Shown here piece by piece: positions 29,628 through 41,134 of a stretch of 64,000 nt of DNA (the first letter of the stretch is position 1; every line of letters starts with the position of its first letter). The translations under genes and the position numbers were made by a program. The stretch is from Arachidicoccus ginsenosidivorans (GTDB lineage Bacteria > Bacteroidota > Bacteroidia > Chitinophagales > Chitinophagaceae), in NCBI RefSeq assembly GCF_007971385.1, contig NZ_CP042434.1:5270001-5334000 (forward strand), in the 5' to 3' direction. The notes under the pieces are model-generated. The model did no database searches. It saw nothing but the letters and a program-made list of their open reading frames with translations, and had not been told where the DNA came from.

Positions 29628-32057
29628 TTATGGGCAGGTTATTTTCTCAGGCGACTGCCAGGTCTCATATCTGATAACCAGGTCTGGTTTGGTATCGCCT
29701 TCCACCTCGCAGCCAAAGGAAACGGCACAATTGCCTTTAGGCAGTAGTGCCTTACCCTGGACATCCAAAGTAGAAATTGTATTGTAATTTTTATCAGTCA
29801 AAATAGCTTTGCCTTGGCGGTTAAGTAATATGTATTGTCCGGCTGTTGCTTTTCCGATAATTTTCAGAGTGCCCAGTGGTGTTCTAATGGAGGGATTAGC
29901 GATACCTCCCTCACCTTCTACTTTAATCCGCAGGCCAAAATGACTTTCATTGGGACTCCTCCAGGTCCAGTCTGCACCTCCAGGTTGACCAGGCTGCATC
30001 TCTGAGAGGGAAAGCTGATACCTTTCAGAAATAAACATTGGATACAATAGAAAGTTTTTGGCATCAACTTTCTCCAAGTGCCACTCGCTGTCTGGGTCTT
30101 TTATTTTTTGCTTTTGCGCTTCTGTGAAAACGTTATGGTAGCGTAAATAATCCCAGTTTTTCATAGCCTCCAGCAGCGTATCAATCTGGCCATGCTTTTT
30201 TAGGGTTACTACACTGATACTCATTGCATATCCTGCGTCAAATCCAGCCGACTCTGATAATGCCCACTCCAGATCTTCCAGTGAAGTTGCTTCAAATTTA
30301 CGATCAGCCAACCGGATAAGAAACCATCCCAGCATCCTTGGGAACAAATTGCGTTTAAAATAAGCCTGATTTTTAATTCGATTTTCCACCTGACCTTTGC
30401 GCATCTCTTCCCCCCAAGGCTCGCCCCAGTTCATCCTTGTATGGATATGCCACAGGTAATGGCTTAGCCTGCTGGCATCATTAATAAGATTTTGTTTGTC
30501 TTTAAGCGCACTGTAAAACCCACTAACAAATCTGGAGGTCGCATAATCATCCTGTCCGGTATAAGTGCATCCCTCCAATCCATCAAAAGAAATCTGTTTC
30601 AGCCCGGTATGATTGAAGATATCTGCCAGACGATTAGAAAAGCTGTCCTGTAGTTCCAAATCCGAAAACAAAGTCCGGTATGGATAATCCCATAATTTGT
30701 ACAGTGGTTCTGTGCTTTGGTGCACTGCTCTGGTTGTCCCAAAAGCCCCCCTGGTGCACCCGCTGAGTTCTATAACAGCCCCACGTTTTTCTGCTTTACC
30801 AAAAGTGATTAGTTCATCTCCTATTTGTAAGGCATTCAAGGTAAGTGGCACATCAAAAAGACCGGTAGTAGCTATCTCAAAAGATGTTTGTTCGCTATCC
30901 AGTCCGCTAGTCAGCTTAAGAATACCTTGTTTTAGTAAATGCTTACTGGGTATTGGTGTAATATAGGAATCATTGGTGGTCATAAAATTTGACAGGGTAT
31001 GTACACCCAATTGAATGCCTTTTTTAGCTGCCTTTTCCACCAAAGCCTTAATGCCGGCATCTCCTGTAGTAGACAAAGAGGGATTCCACTCAAAATGCCC
31101 CCATGTCTTAAATGCACCAGGGTGATATAGGGTTTTAAAACCAGCAAGCGCCGTTTTATCTAAGACAAAATCCAGGTTGTCCTTAGAAAAATCCGTAATC
31201 ATATAGGAGCGCATGGCATCCCTTGAAATTTTCCCCCACTCGCCTTCAATGATAGGATGTGGCAACCCTTGTTCAATCTCCACTTTACCGATCCTATTTA
31301 AGATCTGGCTTCGCTGATCCCCGAATAGCGCAATTTTAGCACCTTTAATCTGCCCGTCACTGCCCTGTAGAGGCAGTACCATTGCATGGGCCACCTGGTT
31401 TACCTTTTCATAGCTACGTTTAGTACGATTCTTAGCCGAGAGTTGGAAAACAGCGCCATCTTTGGTGTCAGCTACCGCAAAATCGTAATAAGGTGCACTG
31501 GCAACAGAAAGATCCGTATTCTCACCTGCATAACTAAACTTAGAACCATATGCAGCTGCATAGGGTCGAAAGATGCCTCCAATTGTTTTAATATTAAGGG
31601 CCTGCATACCAAAAGCGATGGTCCCTGCCTGCACCACACCAACGACTTCCCCTACCACTTCATGTAACTTTACTTTTAAAGGGCCAAATACAACAACGTT
31701 ATAATCAGCAGGCACCTCACTGATTTCATAAGTAATGGCCGCCTTTTGCTGCTTTATCAGTAAGGTTATCTCCTGATTGTCGTCCATCACCAGCATAAAC
31801 TTGTCACCCACAACTGTTAAGCGATGAGGTAGTATGATTTTATCATGCGCTACCGCGGAAACGATCGGATAGTTACCGGCACTTAAAATCTGCTGGCCGT
31901 TTACCTCAATGGAGGTGTAATAACCCTTGTCATTTAGTTCAACTTTGACATTACTTGTTTTTAATTCAACGGCGTACAGCCACCTGCCACATAGCATAAA
32001 AACCAGACAGGCTATCCATTTTATTTTTTGCATCAACACTGGATTACTTTTATTCAA
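29628..32057 (-). CDS. Unrecognised glycosidase-like protein, paralogue A
   Basis: An 809-residue secreted protein (signal ACLVFMLCGRWLYA) of no family I can name. The N-terminal third is a beta-sandwich (VELNDKGYYTSIEVNGQQIL). A barrel-like region follows with QGLPHPIIEGEWGK, LGVHTLSNFM and QISFDGLEGCTYTG; the Asp-Gly-Leu-Glu is a candidate catalytic site. Between them lies an inserted small domain with IGDELITFGK and CTRGAFGTTRAVHQSTEPLYK. The same motifs in the same order occur in the genes at 43747-46582 and 53331-55651. Identity with them is low, so they are old paralogues. Unlike the other two it reads intact. Glycosidase activity is inferred from fold-like motifs, secretion and context. 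Confidence 0.6.
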   Translation of the reverse strand: MNKSNPVLMQKIKWIACLVFMLCGRWLYAVELKTSNVKVELNDKGYYTSIEVNGQQILSAGNYPIVSAVAHDKIILPHRLTVVGDKFMLVMDDNQEITLLIKQQKAAITYEISEVPADYNVVVFGPLKVKLHEVVGEVVGVVQAGTIAFGMQALNIKTIGGIFRPYAAAYGSKFSYAGENTDLSVASAPYYDFAVADTKDGAVFQLSAKNRTKRSYEKVNQVAHAMVLPLQGSDGQIKGAKIALFGDQRSQILNRIGKVEIEQGLPHPIIEGEWGKISRDAMRSYMITDFSKDNLDFVLDKTALAGFKTLYHPGAFKTWGHFEWNPSLSTTGDAGIKALVEKAAKKGIQLGVHTLSNFMTTNDSYITPIPSKHLLKQGILKLTSGLDSEQTSFEIATTGLFDVPLTLNALQIGDELITFGKAEKRGAVIELSGCTRGAFGTTRAVHQSTEPLYKLWDYPYRTLFSDLELQDSFSNRLADIFNHTGLKQISFDGLEGCTYTGQDDYATSRFVSGFYSALKDKQNLINDASRLSHYLWHIHTRMNWGEPWGEEMRKGQVENRIKNQAYFKRNLFPRMLGWFLIRLADRKFEATSLEDLEWALSESAGFDAGYAMSISVVTLKKHGQIDTLLEAMKNWDYLRYHNVFTEAQKQKIKDPDSEWHLEKVDAKNFLLYPMFISERYQLSLSEMQPGQPGGADWTWRSPNESHFGLRIKVEGEGGIANPSIRTPLGTLKIIGKATAGQYILLNRQGKAILTDKNYNTISTLDVQGKALLPKGNCAVSFGCEVEGDTKPDLVIRYETWQSPEKITCP

Positions 32058-32200
32058 ATTACAAACTATAATGGTCCATTCTTACCTAAAACCCAAGTAA
32101 AGGTTGAATAAATAGTCTCAGCGTACAAGTCCTACATTGACAGATACCGATGTTATTTTAACGTCTTCATTGAATCTGCATTTATATGCCCCATGGAGCC

Positions 32201-34120
32201 TTATTTTTCCTTAACAGGAGTCATCCAGATAGCCTGTCCTCCAGAGGCTAATAGAGAAACCTCCAATTTAGTATTTGCATCCACAATAATTTTCTTAATG
32301 GAAACCTTTGTCCTGACTGGTGAAGTGGGATCGTCATAATAAATAGTGGCAAGATATTTTTTACCTTCCGGTAGAAAATGGCAATCGATGTTGAGTGTTC
32401 GCGCATCATTATTTGTCATGGCGCCTATAAACCAGTCTTTATCGCTTCTGCGGGCGATGACCGCATACTGACCTATGGCGCCATCTAACACTTTAGTGTC
32501 GTCCCAGACAGTCGCTTCTTTGTCAAAAAAGGCTAATTCCGGTTCATCCTTTGAATCTTTTGGACTGTCATACCAATACAGAAATTGAAATGGGCTGTAG
32601 TAGATCACAGAGAGCGCCAGTTGCTGCCCTGCGGTCGTTTTCAGTACACGAGCATTCATGCTCTTAGCTAAGGCTGGTTTCAGGGACGGGCGGTGATAAT
32701 AACAAATGGTATAATCGGCTGCGCCGCATAAGAATCTGGTAAATGGCAGTACTGCATTATTACTGGCTTCCGGCATCTCTTCATTGCCCCGGACACCTTC
32801 CTGGGTTAATAAATTGGGGTAAGTCCTGCTAAATCCGGTTGGACGGTATTCATCATGAATATCCACCATCAAATGGTATTTAGCGCACTTTTTAACGGCC
32901 TGTATTATCCACTCATTCGCTTTTAAGGACCCCACATTAACAAAGCCGAACTTAATACCAGCAACACCCCACTTTTCATACAGTGGCAACAAGGTATCCA
33001 ATTGTTTTTCCAGGGCCAGATGATTGACATATAAAAGCACGCCAATTCCATTTTGTTTACCATATTTGATTACTTTTAATAAATCCAGATCATTAACAGG
33101 ATTGCGACGAGGATCCACATTTACCCTGGAGGCATCGGCGTTCGGGTCTTCCTCCCTGGCATACCAGCCAGCATCAAAATGAATATACTGCAAGTGGCGT
33201 TTCACCGCAAAATCAATTAGTTTTAGGGCGCCATCAGTAGAAAGGGTCGTTTCTCTAATCACTTTACCGGGTTTAATCCAGCTGGTATTTGCGATTTTGC
33301 AAGGCGGGTTCAGATTTAGGATCAAGTCATTGTTTTGTAATAAATTCCCAGGTCGGTTTGCCACCATAATGACATGCCATGGTGTGGTAAAAGGCTCTTT
33401 TTTCGTAACAGGTTCAAACATAGAGCACGCAATGGTATTTACGCTGTTTTTATCCAGTTTGTATTTTGTACGGCAATAATTAACCACTTCTGCTTCCATT
33501 AAAGCAGCATAAACACCATTTTTTAATTCCAGCGTCAGTGGGCGCTCCGCCTCTGACGGCCATTTGGTAAGGGGAAGTAGTGTATAGGCACCCTGCGCGT
33601 GGCTGGTAAACCAGGCCCTGGTACCCGCTGGCAATGTATAGGTCGTCAGATCTTTTTGAATGGTCATTTCCTTACCTGATTTGCTTTTACCAGCAAATCC
33701 GTAACGAAAGGCCAGCCCTTCATTATAGGCCCTGACTTCCAATTGCATGCGCTGTCCTGAATGATCTGTTTTTGCTAAAATAAAGGTTTTGCCATAATAG
33801 TGATCCTGCACACGGCTTCTTTCCCCATAAACCGGTTTCCACCAACTATTGTTTTTTGTTTGCCGGACTGACTTTACTAAAACGCCGCTTTTCCAACCGT
33901 TAACGCCCATAACGCCATTATTAATAACCTCCTTTTGATTATAGGCCACACTGTATTGCATTTCACCTTTATCCGTTATTTTTAACTGAAAGGAAATCTT
34001 ACCATCTGGTGAATTTAACCGCTCAGTAGACTGCGCACTTAAGGGGCCAACCATTAATACCGAAATTAAAAGGGGGAAGATCTTGAACATTTTATTGGTT
34101 TTAAAATAATGCTTTCTCAT
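32201..34120 (-). CDS. GH97 family alpha-glycosidase
   Basis: A 639-residue secreted enzyme (signal KIFPLLISVLMVGPLSAQ). The N-terminal mutarotase-like sandwich (LNSPDGKISFQLKI, WWKPVYGERSRVQDHY), TIM barrel (IHFDAGWYAREED, GVLLYVNH) and C-terminal domain ending GGQAIWMTP are the GH97 order. In retaining GH97 alpha-galactosidases an Asp nucleophile follows GIK; here the motif is GIKFGFVN with G392, as in the inverting alpha-glucosidase group typified by SusB. HDEYRPTGFSRTYPN and QEGVRGNEE supply candidate catalytic Glu residues (E424, E441, E447 or E448). Inverting alpha-glucosidase-type activity is therefore inferred. It is 65 bases from the GH20 gene on the same strand. Confidence 0.92.
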   Translation of the reverse strand: MRKHYFKTNKMFKIFPLLISVLMVGPLSAQSTERLNSPDGKISFQLKITDKGEMQYSVAYNQKEVINNGVMGVNGWKSGVLVKSVRQTKNNSWWKPVYGERSRVQDHYYGKTFILAKTDHSGQRMQLEVRAYNEGLAFRYGFAGKSKSGKEMTIQKDLTTYTLPAGTRAWFTSHAQGAYTLLPLTKWPSEAERPLTLELKNGVYAALMEAEVVNYCRTKYKLDKNSVNTIACSMFEPVTKKEPFTTPWHVIMVANRPGNLLQNNDLILNLNPPCKIANTSWIKPGKVIRETTLSTDGALKLIDFAVKRHLQYIHFDAGWYAREEDPNADASRVNVDPRRNPVNDLDLLKVIKYGKQNGIGVLLYVNHLALEKQLDTLLPLYEKWGVAGIKFGFVNVGSLKANEWIIQAVKKCAKYHLMVDIHDEYRPTGFSRTYPNLLTQEGVRGNEEMPEASNNAVLPFTRFLCGAADYTICYYHRPSLKPALAKSMNARVLKTTAGQQLALSVIYYSPFQFLYWYDSPKDSKDEPELAFFDKEATVWDDTKVLDGAIGQYAVIARRSDKDWFIGAMTNNDARTLNIDCHFLPEGKKYLATIYYDDPTSPVRTKVSIKKIIVDANTKLEVSLLASGGQAIWMTPVKEK

Positions 34121-34185
34121 TTTTTTATTGGAAAGACGATTACGGCCGGTTCTTTAGGCCTGTCAAGTTTTTAAGTGTTGGCTTT

Positions 34186-36557
34186 TTATTGCACGATAAT
34201 CTCATCACAAAATAACCAGGCGCTACCCGGCTTGCCGGCACCAGGATGTCCGGCTGGACATTCGCCCAGATTTTTGGCGGTAACCCGCAGGTACCTAAAA
34301 CTTTGCGTAGAAAATTTTGCGCTAAAATCTTTAAATTGACCAGCCCGATCTGTCGTTGGCACCGTATTATCTATGGTAGCAACCACTTTAAAGTTCTTAC
34401 CATCCATGGACACTTCAAATTTGACCCATTTTGGGTAAAATATCCATTGATCATACTGTTGCAGGCAACCAAGCGCCATATAACCGGCAGTAGTTGTTTG
34501 CCCAAAATCAATTTGAGCGATCATATCCTGACCGCTAAATGCGTGCCACTGATGACCAATCTCTGTTGTACCTCGCATGCCATCGGTAAGTGTCGCTAGT
34601 CCATTAGCGGGATAGTACTTGCTATTTAAATGCACATACTTAACTGATTTTCCCGTAGCCTTGTTAAAAGTAAATGTACGGGTGGCCGCGGGGGCTTTGA
34701 CCATGGAGTGATTAATGGCAAGTCCAGCTTTTACGCGCATGGAGTGATCCACTAAAAAGGGCGCCGTATAGCACGTACTACCAGTGGTCGGTTCAGTACC
34801 ATCGGTGGTATAATAAATGACCCCGTTTTCATTCTCTGTTTCCAGGCTGAGCATCAGTTGGCCATTTTTGTTTTCTGGTTTAATATCTACTTTAAAGTTA
34901 CCCTTACTGTAATGCAGTCCTTTTTGTGCAAAGCCTACCAGTTGCGGTCTTAATCGCCTGTTAAAGTCTTTCCAGTTTCTTACTGACTCCGGGCTCCAAA
35001 GCACTTCAGACAAGGCCAACATGCGTGGCAGTATCATATACTCAACCTGTTCATAAGTGGGAATATATTCTGTCCAGAGATTGGCCTGAGCGCCGAGTAC
35101 ATGGCTGGCCTCTGCCTGGCTTAACTGTGCGGGAACCGGCTTATAATTATAGACCATTTTCAGGGTATTAAAGCCTCCGATAGCCCTGGGTTCGCTAGCT
35201 GGGTCACCCTGATAGTGATCAAAATAGAGCGGTGTTCCCGGGCTCATGACGACGTCGTGGCCCATCTGTGCGGCCTTAATACCGCCAGATTCACCGCGCC
35301 AGCTCATAACCGTTGCCTGCGGGGCTAATCCCCCTTCCAGAATTTCATCCCAACCAATCATTTTACGGCCATTCGCATTCAAAAAGCGTTCGATTCTTTG
35401 CATAAAATAACTCTGTAGCTCTTCTTCGGTTTTAAGGCCTTCTTTTTTCATTCTGGCCTGGCACAAAGGACAATTCTTCCAGCTTGTTTTATCCACTTCG
35501 TCGCCTCCAACATGGATATATTTGGAAGGAAAAAGAGCCATTACCTCTTTAAGTACGTTTTCAATAAATATAAAGGCACTATCATTACCCGGGCAGTAAT
35601 TAGACTGGGTTGTGTGCGCATAGAAATTGCCGCTTTGCTTAAAGCTGCTTTTATGTGGTAAACAGGAAAACTCAGGGTAAGCTGCCATAGCAGCCTCTGA
35701 ATGGCCTGGCATTTCTATTTCCGGGACAATAGTGATATAGCGTTTTGCGGCGTAGGTGACAATATCCCGGATCTGATCCTGCGTATAATAGCCCCCATAG
35801 GTGGCTGAGTCCGGGTTACGGTTAAACTTTATATCTGACCAGTTCCATACCTGATCAAAATCATCCACTCTCCAGGCCGCCTGGGAAGTTAATTTGGGAT
35901 ATTTTTTAATTTCAATACGCCAACCAGCACCATCCACCAGGTGCCAATGAAAGGTATTCATTTTATAAGTAGCCAGCAGATCGATAAATTCTTTGACCAA
36001 TTCCGGTGCAAAAAAATGGCGACTGACATCCAGCATCATACCCCGCCATCTAAAACTGGGCGAATCTTTTATTTCCATACAGGGAATACGCAGCAGCTGA
36101 TTGGTACGAATCTTGGGCATTGTTTGCAATAACGACTGGATGCCATAGAAAAGCCCTCTTGGCTGATTAGCCTGTAAATGGATCGCTTCAGGCGTTACTA
36201 AGAGTTGATAGCCTTCCGCTCCTACAGACGGCGTCTTTGCAAGTTTAAAATAAATAATTTTCCCATTTAAGGACTGCTGACCAGTCTGCACCATTTGGAG
36301 TTGTTCCCCGCTTAATTGGTCTACCGCATGTGTAAAGAAGCGGGCTACTGCAGTCACCTCTTTTATATGCCCTGGTGCCTGGATAGCCACTTTAACCCTA
36401 CCGTCCAGCAAAAAAGGCCTGGAGTCTGCCTTAAATGAGCAGGTATCGGTATGATCGAAATGGTTGACTGTGAAACAGATTGCGCCATCCCCGCCGACAC
36501 AAGACCTATGGACAATAGTAAAAATAAACAGCTAACAAGTTTTGAACGTATCATCAT
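34186..36557 (-). pseudogene. GH20 beta-N-acetylhexosaminidase, one frameshift
   Basis: Removes terminal beta-linked GlcNAc or GalNAc. Signal MMIRSKLVSCLFLLLSIGLV to about SAGMAQ, then IIPIPAH, the GH20 N-terminal domain, the TIM barrel with KYIHVGGDEVDK (the Asp-Glu catalytic pair) and ATVMSWRGESGG, a chitobiase-type C-terminal domain and a discoidin (F5/8 type C) module of about 140 residues at the end. The frame breaks at 36410-36415 (six A). One more A links RQTPGLF to LLDGRVKVAIQAPG, which joins the signal peptide to the enzyme. Without repair the main frame would lack a signal peptide. It is about 90 bases downstream of the GH95 gene. Confidence 0.93.
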
Positions 36558-36647
36558 AAATAATATTATTTTGTTTGGTATTGTATGGTATTGTATATTG
36601 AAAAGTATTATGTGTATAGGGCCTTTGTCTAGTATTGCCTTTGGTAC
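36558..36647. repeat. Imperfect simple repeats between GH95 and GH20 genes
   Basis: The 90-base spacer holds repeated GGTATTGTAT and TATTAT-like words just ahead of the GH20 start. Confidence 0.5.
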
Positions 36648-38950
36648 TTATTTTTGGGCTATTGACATAATTTCCTGCAGCTTTCCATTAATACGTAATT
36701 TTACCTTTTGGCTGTTTTTAGCATAGATTTTATAATGAGTGACTTTGCCATTTTTCCAAGTACAGTCTACCGTAAACCCGCCGCGTGCTTTTAGGCCTAT
36801 AAAATATCCAGCCGGTTTCCAGCTGTCTGGCAAAGCTGGCAACAAATTAATCTCTCCCGTCTGGCTTTGGAGTAACATTTCAGCCATAGCGCCTGTTATG
36901 CCCAGATTGCCGTCAATCTGAAAGGGTGGATGTGTTGCGAATAAATTATCAAACATGTTATATTTTAGCAAGCCTCGGATCATAATGCCTGCTTTGTTAC
37001 CATCTCCCAGTCTGGCCCAAAGCGCGCAGCGCCAGGGCCAGGTCCAGGACCTGCGGCTATCGCCAATGGTGGACTCTACCGTAAATTTGGTATTTTTATT
37101 TTTGCCATAATTGCCACTTCTACTTCTAAGGGAAATAATCGCGGCCTTGGCAAGTTTAGGTGTCTTAGTCGGGCTAATCTGACGACCAGGATAAACTGCA
37201 AACAGATGCGAAGTATGTCGGTGTTGATCATTGGGATCATCTTTATCCTCCTGCCATTCCTGCAGCTGGCCCCAGCTCCCTATCTTATTGGGTGCAAGCC
37301 GGCGTTGCATATCGGCTATTTTTATCTGATAATCCTTATCTATATTGAGCGCACGAGCCATATCCAGATAATTTTGAAAGAGGTCCCAGACCAACTGTTG
37401 ATCCATCATAACACCATCTTCCCTTGGCCCATGCTCCGGTGACCAGCCGTTAGGCACTACCAGCAAACCATCTGGACGCTCCTTTAATCTGTCTTCCCAG
37501 AAATTACAGATCTCCTTTACCATGGGATAAGCGGTATCTTTTAAATAGGTTTTATCCATGGTAAAAGCCCAATGTTCATATACATGTTGCGCGTACCAGG
37601 CACTGGAAGGAATATTCCACTCCCAGCCATTGCCGCCAAATATACTCTGACTGGTTCTTGCTGTCCACCCCCTGGTCTTAACGCCAAAGGCTTTACGGGT
37701 CGCAATTCTACAAGGCTCCGCCTGTGCGAGAATAAAATCAATAAGGGGAATCTGACAAGCGGAGAGCCCGGTTGATTCTGCGCCCCAGTAATTCATTTGA
37801 ATATTGATATTATTATGGTAATCACTGGCCCAGGCCGGTGTATTGCTATTATTCCAGAGACCTTGCAAATTAGCCGGCAATCCGCCCGGTCTGGAGCAAC
37901 TGATCAGTAGATACCTTCCATACTGAAACACCAATTGTTCCAGATCAGGATCTTGTCCGCCTGCGGCATATTTTTCTTTGCGTTTGTCGGTTGGAAGCGC
38001 TAAAACAGCCGGGGCTGTTTGCCCAAACTGAATACGCGCATCCGCGGCCAGCGCCGAAAAATCCTTTATATGAGCAGTGCGCAATTGACTATATGTTTTC
38101 TCCCGGGCAGCATGCAGCTCCTTTTCTATAACAGGCAATGGATCTGCACCGCGCCAGCCAGCCGTATAATCCGGCTTATAATTTGTCCGGGCATCCAAAT
38201 AAATGGTAATAGACTGACAATCCTTAAAGCGCAGTACACTATCTGCGCCGTTACTGCCGGTTGTGGGCTTTATAACTTGCCCTCCTACTGTTTTTATCAC
38301 TGCCTTTGCTGCATATTTGAGCTGGTTGGGCATTATGCCTGTAAAGGTCAATCCATCTGCCGCAGCATTTATCTTTGCCCTGGCTCCCTGTGCAGACCAA
38401 AGCGTTATATGTCCGGATAATCTACCTTTTTTGCTAGCCGTATAGCGAAAGACCATCACCTGATCTGGATGACTGGCAAATGCTTCTCTCTTATATAGCG
38501 TCCCACCCTGGTGAAACGTGAGGTGGTAGATGCCGGTTAGCAGGTCTAAACTGCGCTTATAATCCGAGGCAGCGCTTACAGCGTCCGAGTGCTGAACAGG
38601 CGGTTCAAAATGAACGCCTAGTTCCCCAAAATTGCGATAAGACCCAAAACCATGGTCTCCGGTCTTATAATCTCCATCCCAATTATTATCCCCGCTCCAT
38701 AGACTTTGTTCATTAAATTGAATATTATCATCTTCAATCCCCCCATCATCATAGCGCCCATGCGGCCGTTGCCTATGGGCAGGCCGTTCTGATCCCATTT
38801 AATGGCCGGGTGGCTATACCATAACTGGTGGGTTCCATCTTGATTTTTATTATTTGAATTTCCCTTATTACCTGTATTACCAGAATAACCAGAATAAAGC
38901 ATGGGAATACTAAAAATGAGCATTAATGTACTTAATAATAATTGCTTCAT
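36648..38950 (-). pseudogene. GH95 alpha-L-fucosidase, one frameshift
   Basis: A secreted enzyme of about 767 residues releasing alpha-linked fucose (or galactose in some members). Signal MKQLLLSTLMLIFSIPMLYS is followed by a repetitive Gly/Asn/Lys stretch, then the GH95 N-terminal domain (GLPIGNGRMGAMM). The barrel has SDYHNNINIQMNYWGAE (the paired Asn), GWSPEHGPREDG with the likely acid Glu, and RRSWTWPWRCALWARLGDG. The frame breaks at 38739-38744 (six C); one extra base gives MMMGGIEDDNIQFNEQSLW. It is a closer match to classic GH95 than the gene at 9956-12151. Confidence 0.92.
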
Positions 38951-38977
38951 ATTGAATGTGCGTATTTGTAAGTATTA

Positions 38978-39050
38978 TGAGCTTCGCTTGCTTGCCTGCT
39001 TGTTTCTTTCTTTACTTGCTTGCTCGTTTGTTTTCTGCTTCTTGTTTGTC
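38978..39050. repeat. CTTG/TTTC tetranucleotide tract upstream of GH95
   Basis: Roughly 70 bases of degenerate CTTG, TTTC and GTTT words directly ahead of the GH95 start codon on the opposite strand. It is low in complexity and unlike ordinary bacterial leaders. Confidence 0.65.
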
Positions 39051-39217
39051 GTAATAAATTGACCGGAAAAACGCCAATAATGCCTCGTGCACTGCTAGCC
39101 TGCTCCAAAGATAATCAATACCGCCGTTTAATAAAACCGCGCAGCCGCTTATTAAGGGTGATATCTAAAATTCAAATATACCTTAAAGTTCGCCTACTTA
39201 TTGCTGCTCATTGCTGC

Positions 39218-41123
39218 TTATTGTTTCTTTTTGATGATCTGCCAATCAGAAGTCAAATTTAGCTTGGATGCCTCCATTTCAGCGGTCTTTACTGAACCGT
39301 CTACTCCTTTGGGCAGCTTATTCCCCAGAACGACGACGCCCGAGCAGCCGTCAACTGCAATAAGACTGCCACCCGCAGCCTTTAATGCAGCATTTAAGGG
39401 TAGGATTTTATTGTTTGTGAATTGAAGGCCTCCCACGCTTCTGGCACTTAAAATAGCCCCTCCTTCTATCTTAAAAATATTTTGGGTAATATGTATGTTG
39501 TGGTGTACAAATTTGCCTGGCACAAGCAATTTATTTTCCGGGGCAATATGAATGACTGGCTGTCCGCAACCAATAAAAGTATTGCCCCGGATGGTCATAT
39601 CCCGGACCAGCCCTGATTCATACCAGTTATTGGCATCATCCGCAATAAGGATTGCAGACATCCCGGTTTTAAACCAGATATTGTCTTCAATCAACACTTT
39701 TTTCCTGGTAGTAACTAATAGTCCTCTGGTGGGTGTACGTTCAAAATAATTGCCACGGATAACGACTCCAGGTGTTCTGGTGGTATTTTCCAGGCAATCC
39801 TGCGCCTCAATATTAGCAGGCAGGGCTTCATTTAATTGTAATTCAATTTCATATTCACTCAACCTTTTGTAAGCCGTTACCACACGGGTTGCGTAAGGCA
39901 GCAGCGTCTTGGCGCTGATAAAATCAACACTGTCTCCCTCGGCATACACCTGAATGCCATAGGTCTGGTGGTGCATAAAGCGAACAATAAGCTTATCTCC
40001 CGGCAGTTGCTGCATAATTCTTAAATGGGTACCATGGATATTGATCGGATCATCATGTGCGCCGCTAAAAAGGAGTTCTCTACGGTAATCTTGCCATTAC
40101 AGCCGCTAAAGTGGGCCATATCCGCTGTACTGGCACAGATCCTATCGGTTTGGCTACGGGGTGCACAGCGCAGATGATTAAAATGGAGGTTTGTGCAAAA
40201 CTGCGATACGATGCCCAGGCCATGCATAAAATGCATTTGCACGTTGTCCAGTCGAATATTTTTTGATTGTAACAAAAATAGCCCCACTTCATCTCTGGTA
40301 ATATCACGAACCGTGTATACATCTCCTACCGCGCCGCCCAATTTGTCGCCTGTGTGTTTATTCTGGTAAAACCGGACTTTATTTTCACCGATTTCAGCGG
40401 CGCGTTTAGCCTGCGTCAGGCGCTTCCAGCCCGCATTTACAAAATGAAGCGCACTATCCACAGGGGTATATACACAGGTAAATAGCCGAGGCGGTGTTTT
40501 TTCACCATCCCAGTTTTCACCATACCAGTACAATATACTGTCTTTGATCCGGTACCAGCTGTCTGGGTTAACCTTTACATCTATGTAATCATTTGTTACG
40601 GCTGTTAGGGTAAATTCAGACATGGTGGGCCTTGCGTAATCAAATTGCAGGTTATGAATCGTCAGGTCTCTACAATTGTCCGCCACCAAAGATGTCATCT
40701 TGCCATGCAACATAAACAAAGCGCCGTTACCTTCAATAGTCAATCCTTTGATATCCTTTAGCAAGATGGCAATGGTCTTCACCTCCGTATCTAGCTCTTC
40801 TTTGCCGGAGGTATTGGAGATATAATAGGGCGCCTGGGTGGCTGTCTTATAGTAAAAATCATACTGCCCAGGTTCAAAGACAAGGGTAACCGGATGATTT
40901 ATGGCCTGGATTTTACGGATCACTTTTTGCAGGGCGACTGTCTGGTCTTGCCCTGTATTTGGCCTTATCTGATATTCCCGGGCTTTAATCACTTCCCTTT
41001 TATGACTCGCCTGGGCATATAAAGCCACCTGCCTAGTACAAACAGGCAGGTCATGATAAACAAAGCGACCTTTTGAATCCGCCAGATGCGGGCATTGCCC
41101 GAAAATCTTTTTGAGTCCTTCAT
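39218..41123 (-). pseudogene. GH110 alpha-1,3-galactosidase-like beta-helix enzyme, two frameshifts
   Basis: GH110 enzymes remove alpha-1,3-linked galactose, as in blood group B or linear alpha-Gal. The protein is a right-handed beta-helix: LTIEGNGALFMLHG, NLQFDYARPTMSEF, MHFMHGLGIVSQ, VIRGNYFERTPTRGLLVTTR, LIEDNIWF. The frame breaks near 40056; one extra base gives AAH-x-DDPINIHGTHLRIMQQL, in which the DDxxNxHGTH region resembles the GH110 active site. A second break near 41025 separates a signal peptide that starts at 41123 (MKDSKRFSG to FIMTCLFVLG) from VALYAQASHK. So the true gene probably spans 39218-41123. The 3' end is SSR-rich (TTGCTGC words). The next gene upstream ends 11 bases away. 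Confidence 0.82.
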
Positions 41124-41134
41124 CGTTGTAAATA

